A stretch of DNA of 64,000 nucleotides from Bacillus sp. sid0103 (lineage in GTDB: Bacteria; Bacillota; Bacilli; Bacillales_B; DSM-18226): positions 62,001 to 126,000 of the forward strand of contig NZ_JAHUWN010000006.1 in assembly GCF_019219025.1 (NCBI RefSeq), in the 5' to 3' direction. This document shows, piece by piece, positions 26,864 to 35,777 of the stretch; position 1 is the first letter of the stretch, and every line of letters starts with the position of its first letter. Position numbers and translations under genes: made by a program. The notes under the pieces were generated by a model, which was not told the DNA's origin, made no database searches, and saw nothing but the letters and a program-made list of their open reading frames with translations.

Positions 26864-27988
26864 ATGATGAATTTAAAATATGCACCATTATTTAAATCAT
26901 TTACGATAGGAAAGGGGATTCAATTAAAAAATCGCATTGTCATGGCACCGATGACAAATTTCTCATCAAATCCTGACGGGACCGTCTCAGATGCGGAAGT
27001 CAAGTATTATGAACGACGTTCCAATGGCGTTGGGATGGTCATTACAGCATGTACCTATGTGACAATGAATGGTAAAGGATTTCATGGTGAATTTGGTGGC
27101 GACCGTGATGAGTTGATACCAAGTTTGCGTCGTCTAGCATCAGCGATTAAAGAGAAGGGTGCGAAAGCGATTTTGCAAATCTTCCATGGCGGCCGCCAGG
27201 TTCCGTCTGAATTAGTGGATGGTGATGTGGTAAGTGCTAGTGCAATTCCTTCAGAAGGTGAAGGAAAACCCGTTCCTCGAGCTTTAACTGAAACAGAAAT
27301 CGAATCTATTATTCGTGATTTTGGAGAAACAACTCGACGAGCAATTGAAGCAGGTTATGACGGAGTTGAAATACATGGTGCGAATGGATACCTGATTCAG
27401 CAATTCTTTTCCCCTCATTCTAATCGTCGTGAAGACCGCTGGGGTGGCACTCTTGAAAAACGTCTAACTTTTCCTTTAGCGGTTGTTGATGAAGTAAAGA
27501 GAGTGGTTGCTGAATATGGGAAAGAGTCTTTCCTAGTTGGATATCGTTTTTCCCCTGAGGAACCCGAAACACCAGGAATCACGATGGCAGACACATTAGC
27601 ACTAATAGATGCACTTGCAGAAAAAGACCTTGATTATCTCCATGTTTCATTGCTGGATTTCAGGTCAACACCTAAACGAGGAGTTGAGGATACACGTTCA
27701 CGTATTGAAATCATTCAAGAGCGTGTAGGTGACCGTGTTCCAGTAATTGGTGTCGGTTCGATTTATTCAGCTGACGATGCCTTAAAAGCCTTAGAAACAG
27801 GAGTCCCATTAATCGCACTGGGACGTGAACTGATTATTGATCCCGAGTGGGTGCAAAAAGTGGAACAAGGTAGAGAATCTGAAATTGTCACCAAAATAAA
27901 CAAGAATCATCAGCACGTGCTGGAAGTACCAGATCCCCTATGGCAGGCAATTATTCATTCGCCTGGATGGTTTCCGGGAGTAGAATAG
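26864..27988 (+). CDS. NADH-dependent flavin oxidoreductase (old yellow enzyme type)
   Basis: FMN TIM-barrel reductase of 374 aa related to Bacillus YqiG. Visible landmarks are NRIVMAPMTNFSS, LQIFHGGRQV, GYDGVEIHGANGYLIQQFFS, SNRREDRWGG and the phosphate-binding VIGVGSIYS...ALGRELI. Such enzymes reduce activated C=C bonds or nitro groups; the true substrate is open. AGGTGGAGGAG precedes the ATG pair at 26864/26867. It follows trxA by about 100 nt. Confidence 0.88.
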   Translation: MMNLKYAPLFKSFTIGKGIQLKNRIVMAPMTNFSSNPDGTVSDAEVKYYERRSNGVGMVITACTYVTMNGKGFHGEFGGDRDELIPSLRRLASAIKEKGAKAILQIFHGGRQVPSELVDGDVVSASAIPSEGEGKPVPRALTETEIESIIRDFGETTRRAIEAGYDGVEIHGANGYLIQQFFSPHSNRREDRWGGTLEKRLTFPLAVVDEVKRVVAEYGKESFLVGYRFSPEEPETPGITMADTLALIDALAEKDLDYLHVSLLDFRSTPKRGVEDTRSRIEIIQERVGDRVPVIGVGSIYSADDALKALETGVPLIALGRELIIDPEWVQKVEQGRESEIVTKINKNHQHVLEVPDPLWQAIIHSPGWFPGVE

Positions 27989-28525
27989 ATTAGTTGATTT
28001 TTTACAGGACAAAAATACTGTGTACAGGTACGTTATAGTACTGTAATCGTATTAATAAAACTATATAAAAAATAGTCAACTAGAAATTTATAATGTACCC
28101 GTTATAAAGAATAGTTTAAAAAGGTTTTGCCACTTGTGGTCCCTTGGCAAAACGGACGTGGATGGATCTAGCTCAGCTTATTTGACGAGGTTGAACTTAT
28201 ATACTGACTGATCGGGAAGAAATTATTAATTAATTTACTATGTGTCAGCACCTTTATTAAGGGTTGCTGGCACTTTATTTACTCCACATGGACAGTTCTC
28301 CTGCAAGTTTCCTGGCCGCATTCTCTTTTTCCTCCAAGATCTTCTTTAATTCCACATTTCCGCCGTGAATCGTCTTTGTATACGAGGTGAAACGGCTACT
28401 GTATTAGCAAACGTCACAGCCTGTAGGAGTTCCATCAACTATCCTACCTGCAAAAGTAAGCGATTTGAAGTAAAGAAAACAGAAATACTCAAATGCATCT
28501 ATTAATTTTTTCTTTTGATTCCTTC
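27989..28525. other. Gene-free stretch with one inverted repeat
   Basis: No convincing frame was found. GTTTTGCCA (28124-28132) and TGGCAAAAC (28145-28153) form a 9-bp hairpin that may end the flavin reductase transcript, though no T run follows. Confidence 0.4.
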
Positions 28526-28780
28526 TTATTGGGAGACAAAAAACAAAAATGGCACAAGGATTTTTCTTGTGTCATTTTTTACCTTTTTTATGTTAAGTAA
28601 AGTAACTACAAATGTAGTTATATTATTTTCACTGATAACATGAGTCCGACACTTGTACAATTCGACAAATCTTTGGCCAACAGCTAAGCCCAATCCAGTG
28701 CCAACATAATCTTTTTGTACAGCTTTTGCACGATAAGAATATTCAAAGATTTTATCAATTTCATCCTCTGGTATTTCCAC
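28526..28780 (-). pseudogene. Histidine-kinase ATPase-domain remnant
   Basis: The 84-aa frame begins VEIPEDEIDKIFEYSYRA and continues VGTGLGLAVGQRFVELY, the F/G2-box region of a sensor kinase HATPase domain. Upstream codons in a different frame give VADYGSDGV, like the preceding G1 region, so a frameshift plus loss of the rest is likely. No ribosome binding site and no kinase body are present. The surrounding AT-rich DNA up to 29089 holds no other gene. Confidence 0.5.
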
Positions 28781-29089
28781 TCCTCTATTTCATGTTTTAC
28801 TCCATCACTTCCGTAATCTGCGACAACTTTTCCTACTAACAACGACTTCTTATACCTTTATTAGAACGTTCTAATTGGTTTCTTACCTTTTTTTATACAA
28901 AATGTTAAGTTTTGTAAGCAAATCTATCTAATTGTATTTACCATTAATTAATAATAAATTCATATTCAATTTAAACTCTATTTACTATACATCATTATAT
29001 TTATATACAGAAGAACTTGTAGCAAGAAATTTATCTGTTATAACACAAATGAAAAGTTAAAATTACTAGTTTAAAGGGGTGAGAAAATT

Positions 29090-30172
29090 TTGGGAAAAAT
29101 AGTAACTTGGTTCGTTATTTTATCATGCTTTATTTCGTTTATGCTTCCACCAATTAATGTGTCAGCCCACACAGATAATAGTGAAGGCTATTCGAAGATA
29201 ACAATGGTAGGGGAGAAGCTGCAAGTGGAGCTGCACATTGATTTTTTCGAACTGGGAAGGTTAATTGATTTAGGTGTCAAACCTGGTGCACCTACAGAAC
29301 AGCTGAATACGGCATTAGAATATCATCGTGATGCTGTGACTTCATATCTTTCGTCCCATTTCGAGGTATTCACGGATGGAGCGAAAGCAGAAGGCAAAGT
29401 AATTTCCACAGACATTAAACGGAGAGTAGGCCGGGATTATGCCAAAATGGTACTTGAATATCCAGCACCAACCTCTAAATCTTCAGTTCAAATACATTAT
29501 AGTATCTTCTTTGACGATAATGATTCAATGCATCGAAATATCACTACATACGACCTTGAAAACAAAAAAGGTCAATTTGTTTTCCAAGCCGGTGAACGAG
29601 AGCTTAACATCGGAAAGGAAACTGTTTTCGGGCAATTTATCCGGTTTGTTCAACTTGGTTTTCACCATATCATGATTGGCTATGACCATATCCTTTTTGT
29701 CATGGCTTTATTGTTAGGAACACGCCGTATCTCTGATGTAATAAAGGTGATTTCCGTATTCACAATAGCTCATACTATTACACTCGGCTTAACAGCTTTG
29801 AAGTTGCTTAATATTCCTGCCGAGATCGTTGAACCGCTCATTGCGTTAAGCATAGCGTTTGTTGCTGTAGAAAATTATTTTGGATTTTCTGCTAAATATC
29901 GGTTCGCTGTCGTCTTTGGATTTGGGCTAATTCATGGGGTCGGATTTGCCGGTGCCCTGCAGCTGTCAAACGATGTAACTTGGCGATCAATTTTGTCCAT
30001 CTTTTCATTCAACATCGGTGTAGAAGTGGGACAAGCCTTAATCATCCTTCTTCTGTTTCCAATTCTTTTTTATATCCGGCGGTTCAATTGGTCCACTGTC
30101 TTCCGTGGAGCCGCAACCGCAGGGATTTTTGGAATGGGATTAATTTGGTACTTCCAACGGTTCCTCGTCTAA
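29090..30172 (+). CDS. HupE/UreJ-family membrane protein
   Basis: 360-aa protein with a signal peptide (about residues 1-26, ending NVSA), an extracellular N-terminal domain to about residue 180, and a C-terminal HupE/UreJ-like membrane domain with about 6-7 helices. The signature HHIMIGYDHILFVMALLLG starts that domain, and histidine/acidic residues inside helices (DHI, GLIHGVGFAG) could bind metal. HupE relatives are linked to nickel or cobalt uptake. TTG start with AAAGGGGTGA upstream. It precedes the secreted phosphoesterase gene and may supply or move a metal; that link is speculative. Confidence 0.78.
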   Translation: MGKIVTWFVILSCFISFMLPPINVSAHTDNSEGYSKITMVGEKLQVELHIDFFELGRLIDLGVKPGAPTEQLNTALEYHRDAVTSYLSSHFEVFTDGAKAEGKVISTDIKRRVGRDYAKMVLEYPAPTSKSSVQIHYSIFFDDNDSMHRNITTYDLENKKGQFVFQAGERELNIGKETVFGQFIRFVQLGFHHIMIGYDHILFVMALLLGTRRISDVIKVISVFTIAHTITLGLTALKLLNIPAEIVEPLIALSIAFVAVENYFGFSAKYRFAVVFGFGLIHGVGFAGALQLSNDVTWRSILSIFSFNIGVEVGQALIILLLFPILFYIRRFNWSTVFRGAATAGIFGMGLIWYFQRFLV

Positions 30173-30357
30173 TTCGAAACCTAAATGCTTAAAATTTACG
30201 GACACAAAGGACCACTGAATGTGACCAGGGCAACTGATTTTTATGGTCAAAATGAACCGTCTTTTGTCTAGGGACTTAATTTTTATTAAGGAGGTGGTGA
30301 AGCCTTATTTACGCTCCAATATTCCAGAAAATCTAAAACAATTAGGAGGAAAAATTC

Positions 30358-33300
30358 TTGAAGTCTTTAGAAGGCAAAGGGAGAACCATTAAACAAAAAC
30401 TCAAACCTGTGGCAGCGGCTGCGATGTGCGGGATGGCTCTAGCTGCTGTGGTAAAACCAGTTGTAGCAGATAATCCTACTGCCACGATTAAGGGGTCGGT
30501 TTTCACTGACAAAAACGGGAATGGAACTCGTGACGGGAATGAAGAGGGGATTCCTCATGTGTCTGTATCGGACGGTAAAAATATTACCGTCACAGATAGT
30601 CAGGGAAATTATACTCTAACAATCGATACAGACAGGCGTAAGGAAGATATCGTTTTTGTATCGGTTCCAAACGGATACACCGTACCGACTGACAAAAACA
30701 AAACACCGCAGTTTTACCAGCAGTTGGGAAATGTTCAGGCAGGGGAAACAAAGGAACAAAACTTTGGTCTTTTACATACGCCAAAGAGCAATAATCCGAA
30801 CTTTAGCTTTGTCAATATTGCCGATGTACATGTTCAAGACGGTACAGCCAACAACCGTGAGCGCTTCACAGACCAGTTAGCGCAAATTAATCAATCAACA
30901 GGAAATCCGGCCTTCATTGCCGTTAGTGGAGATTTAACCAACCGAGCAGACGATACGGAATTCAAGGATTATCAAGCAAGTACGGCTACATCTTCCCTTC
31001 CAGTCTACCCGGCAGTTGGAAACCATGATTTTGCCCCGGGTTCGGACTATAAGACGAGAATTGATAAGTACCGCAATTATCTCGGACCGGAGTGGTATTC
31101 CTTTGATTATGGCAATCGGCACTTCGTAACATTAGAAAACACTCTAGGTTTCAATGAATCCGACCAGTTTGAGTGGTTAAAGCAGGATCTCGCTCAGAAT
31201 GCGATCAACAAGGAAGTAGTTGTATTTGTTCATAAACCTATGAATACTCCGGAAACCCCGTCACCGGATAACACGAAAAAATTTATTGAACTACTTAGTC
31301 AATATAATACACGCTTGGTGATGGTGGGACATACGCATGTTAACGATGTAGCACAGGATACAATTCCAGGCGCTGACCATGTGACCACGGTTTCCAGTGC
31401 TTACACAATTGACCAGATGCCAAACGGGTTCCGAATGGTTACGTTCCAGGGTGGCAAGCAGGAAGAGAAATATAAAATGTATGACGTTAAGCAAAGTGCG
31501 GCAATCGTTCATCCAGCAGCCGGCAGCGAGGTTCCAAAAGGTAAAGTGGACATATTGGTAAATGCCTACAACACTACTAGTAATGTCACGAAGGTTCAAT
31601 ACCGAGTGGATGGCGGTTCTTGGAAAAACCTTAAACAAAGCAGCGGAATGGCTTGGTATGACCAGTGGGATGCTGAGAAAGCAACTAAAGGTCAGCATGC
31701 CATCGAAGTTATGGTAACGGATGATGCAGGAAAGGTTTGGGTAAAAAACAACACATTTAGTGTTGTGGATAATGATAAACGGATTGCACCGAAAAAAGGG
31801 ACCGACTGGCCGATGTTCCACGGCAATGCCCAGCATACCGGAGGGGCAAAGGATACACTCGATGCGGGTCTAAGTCTTGGCTGGACATACCGAACCGCAG
31901 GAACAATACTTACCTCCTCCCCAGCCATTTCCAATGGAATGGTTTATATTGGCACACGTGATGAAAATGGCACTGACCAACATGCCATCCATGCGGTTGA
32001 CCTTGAGACAGGTAACAAGCGCTGGGAAGTGAAGGCAGATGCCCAGGTCCAAGCCTCACCTGCAGTTGCCGATGGGATCGTCTATGCATCTTCCATTCGC
32101 GGTACCCTTTATGCGATGAATGCTCAAACGGGAGAGATCATTTGGGAAAAGACTGTTGGGAAAGATGAAGTACAAAGAGCATGGATGTACTATTCTCCAA
32201 CCGTAAAGGATGGAGTTGTCTACCAGGCGTACAGCACAGGCAGTGGCGGTGCAATGATGGCGCTTGATGCCCACACTGGTGCAGAAATATGGAATGCTCC
32301 TTTAGCAGGCGGCTGGATCGTTGAATCCACACCTGTTGTTCAGGACGGCAAGGTTTATGTAGGAGCAGATGGAGGCTGGTTGATCTCTTTTGACGCTTCC
32401 ACTGGTAAAGAATTGTGGAGGAAAAAACCGGCCGGCGGATGGATGCACTCCATGCCTTCTATCGCTGATGGAAGGTTATATATGGGTTATGGAGGTGGAT
32501 TGCTGGTTGCACTTGATGCTGCTACTGGAAAAGAGCTTTGGCGTTACAAGAGCCAAGATTCAACCTATATTTACGGTGGTGCAACAGGTTCCTCTCCTGC
32601 GGTAGCGAATGGAGTCGTTTATATGGGATTCCCGGATGGAAACGTTGCTTCCTTCGATGCATCCACCGGAACAAAGAAATGGAGTTATCGAACGAAGGCC
32701 GGAATTATTTCCTCTGCAGCAGTCAGCGGAGAAACAGTTTTTATCGGCTCGAACGACGGAAATCTTTATGCATTCGACAGCTTAACTGGACAACCTCTAT
32801 GGCAGCATGAAATTGGAGCATGGGTTGCTTCTTCACCGGCCATTTCTGGAAATACGCTAGTGGTTGGAGCACTTGATGGGAACCTATATGCTTTCACTCC
32901 TGGGGGCAGGGCTGCCCAGCGCTGGCCGCGACTATCCGGACAAGTGACAAATAAATTAACAGGCAAACCAATAGGAGGCGCTACTGTTATTGCAACAGAC
33001 AGTGAGGGGAACCGTCAAGTTTCCACGGTAAATGCTGAGGGGCAATACCTTCTAGGAGTACATCCGGGTAACTATACGCTGACAGCCAAATTTAGAGGCT
33101 ACCAAAGCGGTACGGCTGTTTCGGTGGAAGTTGCGAACGGAGAAAACCGGACGGTTGCTTTGCAATTAAGTGGAATCACAGAACCCATCGCAGGAATATC
33201 TCAGGAAGCACCGGACTTTAATTCAGGCAGCCCGCGAATGGATGCAACAACTGGTAAAACTTTTCACTATGTCATGAATAACCGAATCCAAGCAACGATT

Positions 33301-33999
33301 TCCTCCCAAATCGCTGCGAACAACTTGCCAGGTACATTCCAGCCAGGATGGCTTGGGGACATTGCCTTGCTTGATAACAATGCAATGGAGACGCTCGATT
33401 GGAGTGAATGGATTCTCTCTCCGATAATGAACGATACAAAACGTCCATGGAACCGCGAGGGAGAATGGTTATCGCTTCCGAATATAGAAGCGGTCGGTGA
33501 TGCCATCCATGCCACCGGACAAGCACAAATTGATCCGTCAATCAAAACTTCGGTTACTTATCGTGCACTTCCGAATGCGCCGGTGGTCAAGTTTACACTA
33601 GAATTGGAGAATACCGGAGTGAAAGACTTTAAAGGGTATTTCCAATACCTGCTTGACCCCGACAGCCCAGATGACACGGCCATAGTTCCAGGAATCGCGA
33701 AAGTGAATCCAGGCTTCATGACCACCGGATGGACTGGGAACTACATCTATGACGGTCCTAAAACCGCTATTTCCAGCCCAGCCCATGGGATTGCTTGGGT
33801 AAAAGACAAACCTGCTGGATTAAGTTCTTTCGGTTATATTTTTGGTGCCTCATTTGATGCCAGTGTGAAAGTCGGAGAAAAACGCACGATTAGCTGGTAC
33901 CATATTACTGACTACCCTGCGGACGGAAGCAATCCAGAAGCTAATATCGCTCAGTGGGCATCCCAGCTGAGTACCCTAGACACAGATGAAGCAAACTAA
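30358..33999 (+). CDS. Secreted multidomain metallophosphoesterase/beta-propeller protein
   Basis: 1213-aa exported protein. Order: signal peptide (1-37, cleavage near VVA-D); SdrD/SpaA-like beta domain (about 42-120, DKNGNGTRDGNEEG); calcineurin-like phosphoesterase with DVH (Asp156, His158), GD (191-192), GNHD (221-224), His292 and GHTH (324-327); an Ig-like linker (about 380-470); a PQQ/WD-like beta-propeller with repeated YxGxxDGxxxAxDxxTGxxxW units (about 482-850); a carboxypeptidase-regulatory-like domain (about 857-935); and a C-terminal beta domain. No LPXTG anchor is seen. TTG start, AGGAGG 8 nt upstream. Likely a cell-surface or secreted phosphodiesterase; substrate unknown. Confidence 0.85.
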   Translation: MKSLEGKGRTIKQKLKPVAAAAMCGMALAAVVKPVVADNPTATIKGSVFTDKNGNGTRDGNEEGIPHVSVSDGKNITVTDSQGNYTLTIDTDRRKEDIVFVSVPNGYTVPTDKNKTPQFYQQLGNVQAGETKEQNFGLLHTPKSNNPNFSFVNIADVHVQDGTANNRERFTDQLAQINQSTGNPAFIAVSGDLTNRADDTEFKDYQASTATSSLPVYPAVGNHDFAPGSDYKTRIDKYRNYLGPEWYSFDYGNRHFVTLENTLGFNESDQFEWLKQDLAQNAINKEVVVFVHKPMNTPETPSPDNTKKFIELLSQYNTRLVMVGHTHVNDVAQDTIPGADHVTTVSSAYTIDQMPNGFRMVTFQGGKQEEKYKMYDVKQSAAIVHPAAGSEVPKGKVDILVNAYNTTSNVTKVQYRVDGGSWKNLKQSSGMAWYDQWDAEKATKGQHAIEVMVTDDAGKVWVKNNTFSVVDNDKRIAPKKGTDWPMFHGNAQHTGGAKDTLDAGLSLGWTYRTAGTILTSSPAISNGMVYIGTRDENGTDQHAIHAVDLETGNKRWEVKADAQVQASPAVADGIVYASSIRGTLYAMNAQTGEIIWEKTVGKDEVQRAWMYYSPTVKDGVVYQAYSTGSGGAMMALDAHTGAEIWNAPLAGGWIVESTPVVQDGKVYVGADGGWLISFDASTGKELWRKKPAGGWMHSMPSIADGRLYMGYGGGLLVALDAATGKELWRYKSQDSTYIYGGATGSSPAVANGVVYMGFPDGNVASFDASTGTKKWSYRTKAGIISSAAVSGETVFIGSNDGNLYAFDSLTGQPLWQHEIGAWVASSPAISGNTLVVGALDGNLYAFTPGGRAAQRWPRLSGQVTNKLTGKPIGGATVIATDSEGNRQVSTVNAEGQYLLGVHPGNYTLTAKFRGYQSGTAVSVEVANGENRTVALQLSGITEPIAGISQEAPDFNSGSPRMDATTGKTFHYVMNNRIQATISSQIAANNLPGTFQPGWLGDIALLDNNAMETLDWSEWILSPIMNDTKRPWNREGEWLSLPNIEAVGDAIHATGQAQIDPSIKTSVTYRALPNAPVVKFTLELENTGVKDFKGYFQYLLDPDSPDDTAIVPGIAKVNPGFMTTGWTGNYIYDGPKTAISSPAHGIAWVKDKPAGLSSFGYIFGASFDASVKVGEKRTISWYHITDYPADGSNPEANIAQWASQLSTLDTDEAN

Positions 34000-34137
34000 T
34001 CTTGGTCTTGAATGAATGAGCAAGAATTAAAAGATAAATGGAAAGAATGGGTGGTACCTGGCACGACTAGAGTATTGTAGAATTGTATGGAAACGCACGT
34101 TCTTATTCAATTAAAAATATTCTTCGTACTTTTTTAT

Positions 34138-34168
34138 AAGTTGCCAATTTTCAATGGCAACTTTTTTC
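34138..34168 (+). terminator. Terminator after the secreted phosphoesterase gene
   Basis: AAGTTGCCA (34138-34146) pairs with TGGCAACTT (34155-34163), with an 8-nt loop and T-rich tail. Confidence 0.8.
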
Positions 34169-34299
34169 ACGTATTTAGGGAATTTGCACACCAATAATTA
34201 GATAGTTCCAAAGGAATGGATCAACTTTTACTATTTTACCAATAATTAGGGTTGGAAAAAGGTGATCGGATTATTAGTTCCAGGTAATAGTAGATTTCC

Positions 34300-34413
34300 A
34301 TATAGATATTCGGCAAAATGAAAGAGACTATGGAAGAAATGGACCTGGATATTAGTGTCAAGGAACATCTTATAGAGAAAGTAGATTTTTTGTTGAATAA
34401 GATTATAAAATAA
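34300..34413 (+). pseudogene. 3' fragment of a duplicated globin gene
   Basis: From 34318 the frame reads MKETMEEMDLDISVKEHLIE and continues to KIIK-stop at 34413, differing from the globin C-terminus at 4719-5075 by only a few residues. DNA similarity extends slightly upstream, where a stop codon interrupts it. The N-terminal two thirds, including the haem histidine, are missing. Confidence 0.8.
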
Positions 34414-34428
34414 GTCCCAAAAATCTAT

Positions 34429-34456
34429 GGCACCATCCGATTTCCAGGATGGTGCC
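34429..34456 (+). terminator. Hairpin after the globin remnant
   Basis: GGCACCATCC (34429-34438) and GGATGGTGCC (34447-34456) form a perfect 10-bp stem. Nearly the same hairpin recurs at 37361-37386. Confidence 0.6.
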
Positions 34457-34512
34457 TATTTACTAATTTGGGTCCCCGTTACCTCAAGTTTTTCAGACTG
34501 CATCTATATTGA

Positions 34513-34560
34513 TTATACCTACCAACAACGTAAAATAATTGACGTTGTTGGTAGGTATAA
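34513..34560. promoter_or_regulatory. Perfect 19-bp inverted repeat before MerR operon
   Basis: TTATACCTACCAACAACGT (34513-34531) and its exact reverse complement (34542-34560) surround a 10-nt AT-rich centre. A possible promoter, TTGATT (34509-34514) and TAAAAT (34531-34536), lies within it. There is no T run, so an operator for the adjacent MerR regulator is the best reading. Confidence 0.65.
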
Positions 34561-34590
34561 GTTAAACTCCTATTAAAGGAGGAAAGAAAC

Positions 34591-35010
34591 GTGCCTGTTA
34601 AAAAGTCTGAAAATATAGAATATTTGATTTCTGATCTGGTTGAAGAATTCGGTATTAGTCAGCGCTCTATCCGTTATTATGAAGAATTTGGATTGATTCA
34701 TCCGAGGCGAACAGCTGGAAATCACCGAGTATATACAAAGAGAGATCGAGCAAGAATTAAAATGATTCTTAGAGGTAAGCACCTTGGCTTTTCTTTGCAG
34801 GATGCTGCCACGCTAATTAGCTTATATGATATTGACACGACTCAACTCAAACAGTACGAAGAAGGGATTAAACTTGCTTATAAACATTTGAAGGAGGTGA
34901 GAGATCGACAGAAGGAGTTAGCGCTCTTAGAGAGTGATTTATTGGATGCAATTAAAGAAGCGGAAGCAAGGTATGCAACAATTAAAGGGAAGGGGCAACG
35001 GGATGACTAA
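34591..35010 (+). CDS. MerR-family regulator of an acyl-CoA operon
   Basis: 139-aa regulator: MerR winged helix at about 12-80 (YLISDLVEEFGISQRSIRYY) and a coiled-coil C-terminus (about 90-130), with no large ligand domain. This build resembles LiuR-type regulators of acyl-CoA degradation. AAAGGAGGAAA precedes the GTG start. Its last codons overlap the enoyl-CoA hydratase start, so they are co-transcribed, and the long inverted repeat upstream suggests autoregulation. Confidence 0.85.
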   Translation: MPVKKSENIEYLISDLVEEFGISQRSIRYYEEFGLIHPRRTAGNHRVYTKRDRARIKMILRGKHLGFSLQDAATLISLYDIDTTQLKQYEEGIKLAYKHLKEVRDRQKELALLESDLLDAIKEAEARYATIKGKGQRDD

Positions 35011-35773
35011 AAAGGTTTTGGTTGATCAACAGGATGGGGTTATGGTTATTAGGATTAACCGTCCGGAAAAACATAATTGTATTGATGGAGAAACAGCGGC
35101 CTTGCTTTATGAAGCCTGGGTTGAATTTCGAGATGATCCTGAAGCAAAAGTGGCTATTTTAACAGGAAGTGGCCCATCCTTTAGCTCAGGTGCTGATTTA
35201 AAGGCGATTGATTCATTAGGTCCCAAAAATCAGTATGATGCGGATTTCGCTTATGATGGAAAAGGCTATTTAGGATTTACGAGAATGACAGATATCTTTA
35301 AACCAACAATTGCTGCTGTCAACGGTTTTTGTTTTGCCGGCGGCCTTGAAATGGCGGCGTGGTGTGATATACGTATTGCTGCCATCAATGCTGAGTTTGG
35401 CTGTTTAGAAAGGCGCTGGAATGTTCCTTTGGTCGACGGTGGTACCCAGCGAATTCCAAGAATCGTGGGCTGGGGACGTGGGATGGATCTCATTTTAACC
35501 GGAAGAAAAATAGATGCCAAAACGGCATTAGATTGGGGTTTAGTAACGGAATTGGTTGAAACTAATAATCTATTAGATCGCGCTCTCGAGCTTGCCCATC
35601 AAATGGCTTCCTATCCACAAGGCTCCTTACGGTCGGATAAACAGGCAGCAGTAAGAGGTTGGGGACTTCCACTAGAAGAAGCACTCCGGATCGAATGTCA
35701 ATTAGGAATGCCTCATACCAAAAGCGAGGAAACAAGGCAAGGATTAACTAATTTTATCAATCGAAAGGGGTAA
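35003..35773 (+). CDS. Enoyl-CoA hydratase/isomerase family protein
   Basis: Crotonase-fold protein of 256 aa. SSGADLKAI forms the oxyanion-hole region; glutamates in GGLEMAAWCD and CLERRWNVPLVDGGTQR are where hydratase catalytic residues sit. The frame extends back to 34934, but ATG 35003 (8-nt overlap with the MerR gene, GGGAAGGGG upstream) matches the family N-terminus. With the acyl-CoA ligase that follows it forms a short acid-degradation operon; substrate unknown. Confidence 0.85.
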   Translation: MTKKVLVDQQDGVMVIRINRPEKHNCIDGETAALLYEAWVEFRDDPEAKVAILTGSGPSFSSGADLKAIDSLGPKNQYDADFAYDGKGYLGFTRMTDIFKPTIAAVNGFCFAGGLEMAAWCDIRIAAINAEFGCLERRWNVPLVDGGTQRIPRIVGWGRGMDLILTGRKIDAKTALDWGLVTELVETNNLLDRALELAHQMASYPQGSLRSDKQAAVRGWGLPLEEALRIECQLGMPHTKSEETRQGLTNFINRKG

Positions 35774-35777
35774 TAGA

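Noticed and set aside
30288..30390. Small ORF after the strong AAGGAGGTG at 30288-30296
   Set aside because: The only starts (GTG at 30294 and 30297) overlap or nearly touch the site, and the 30-odd codons run into the next gene's start; no support for a real peptide.
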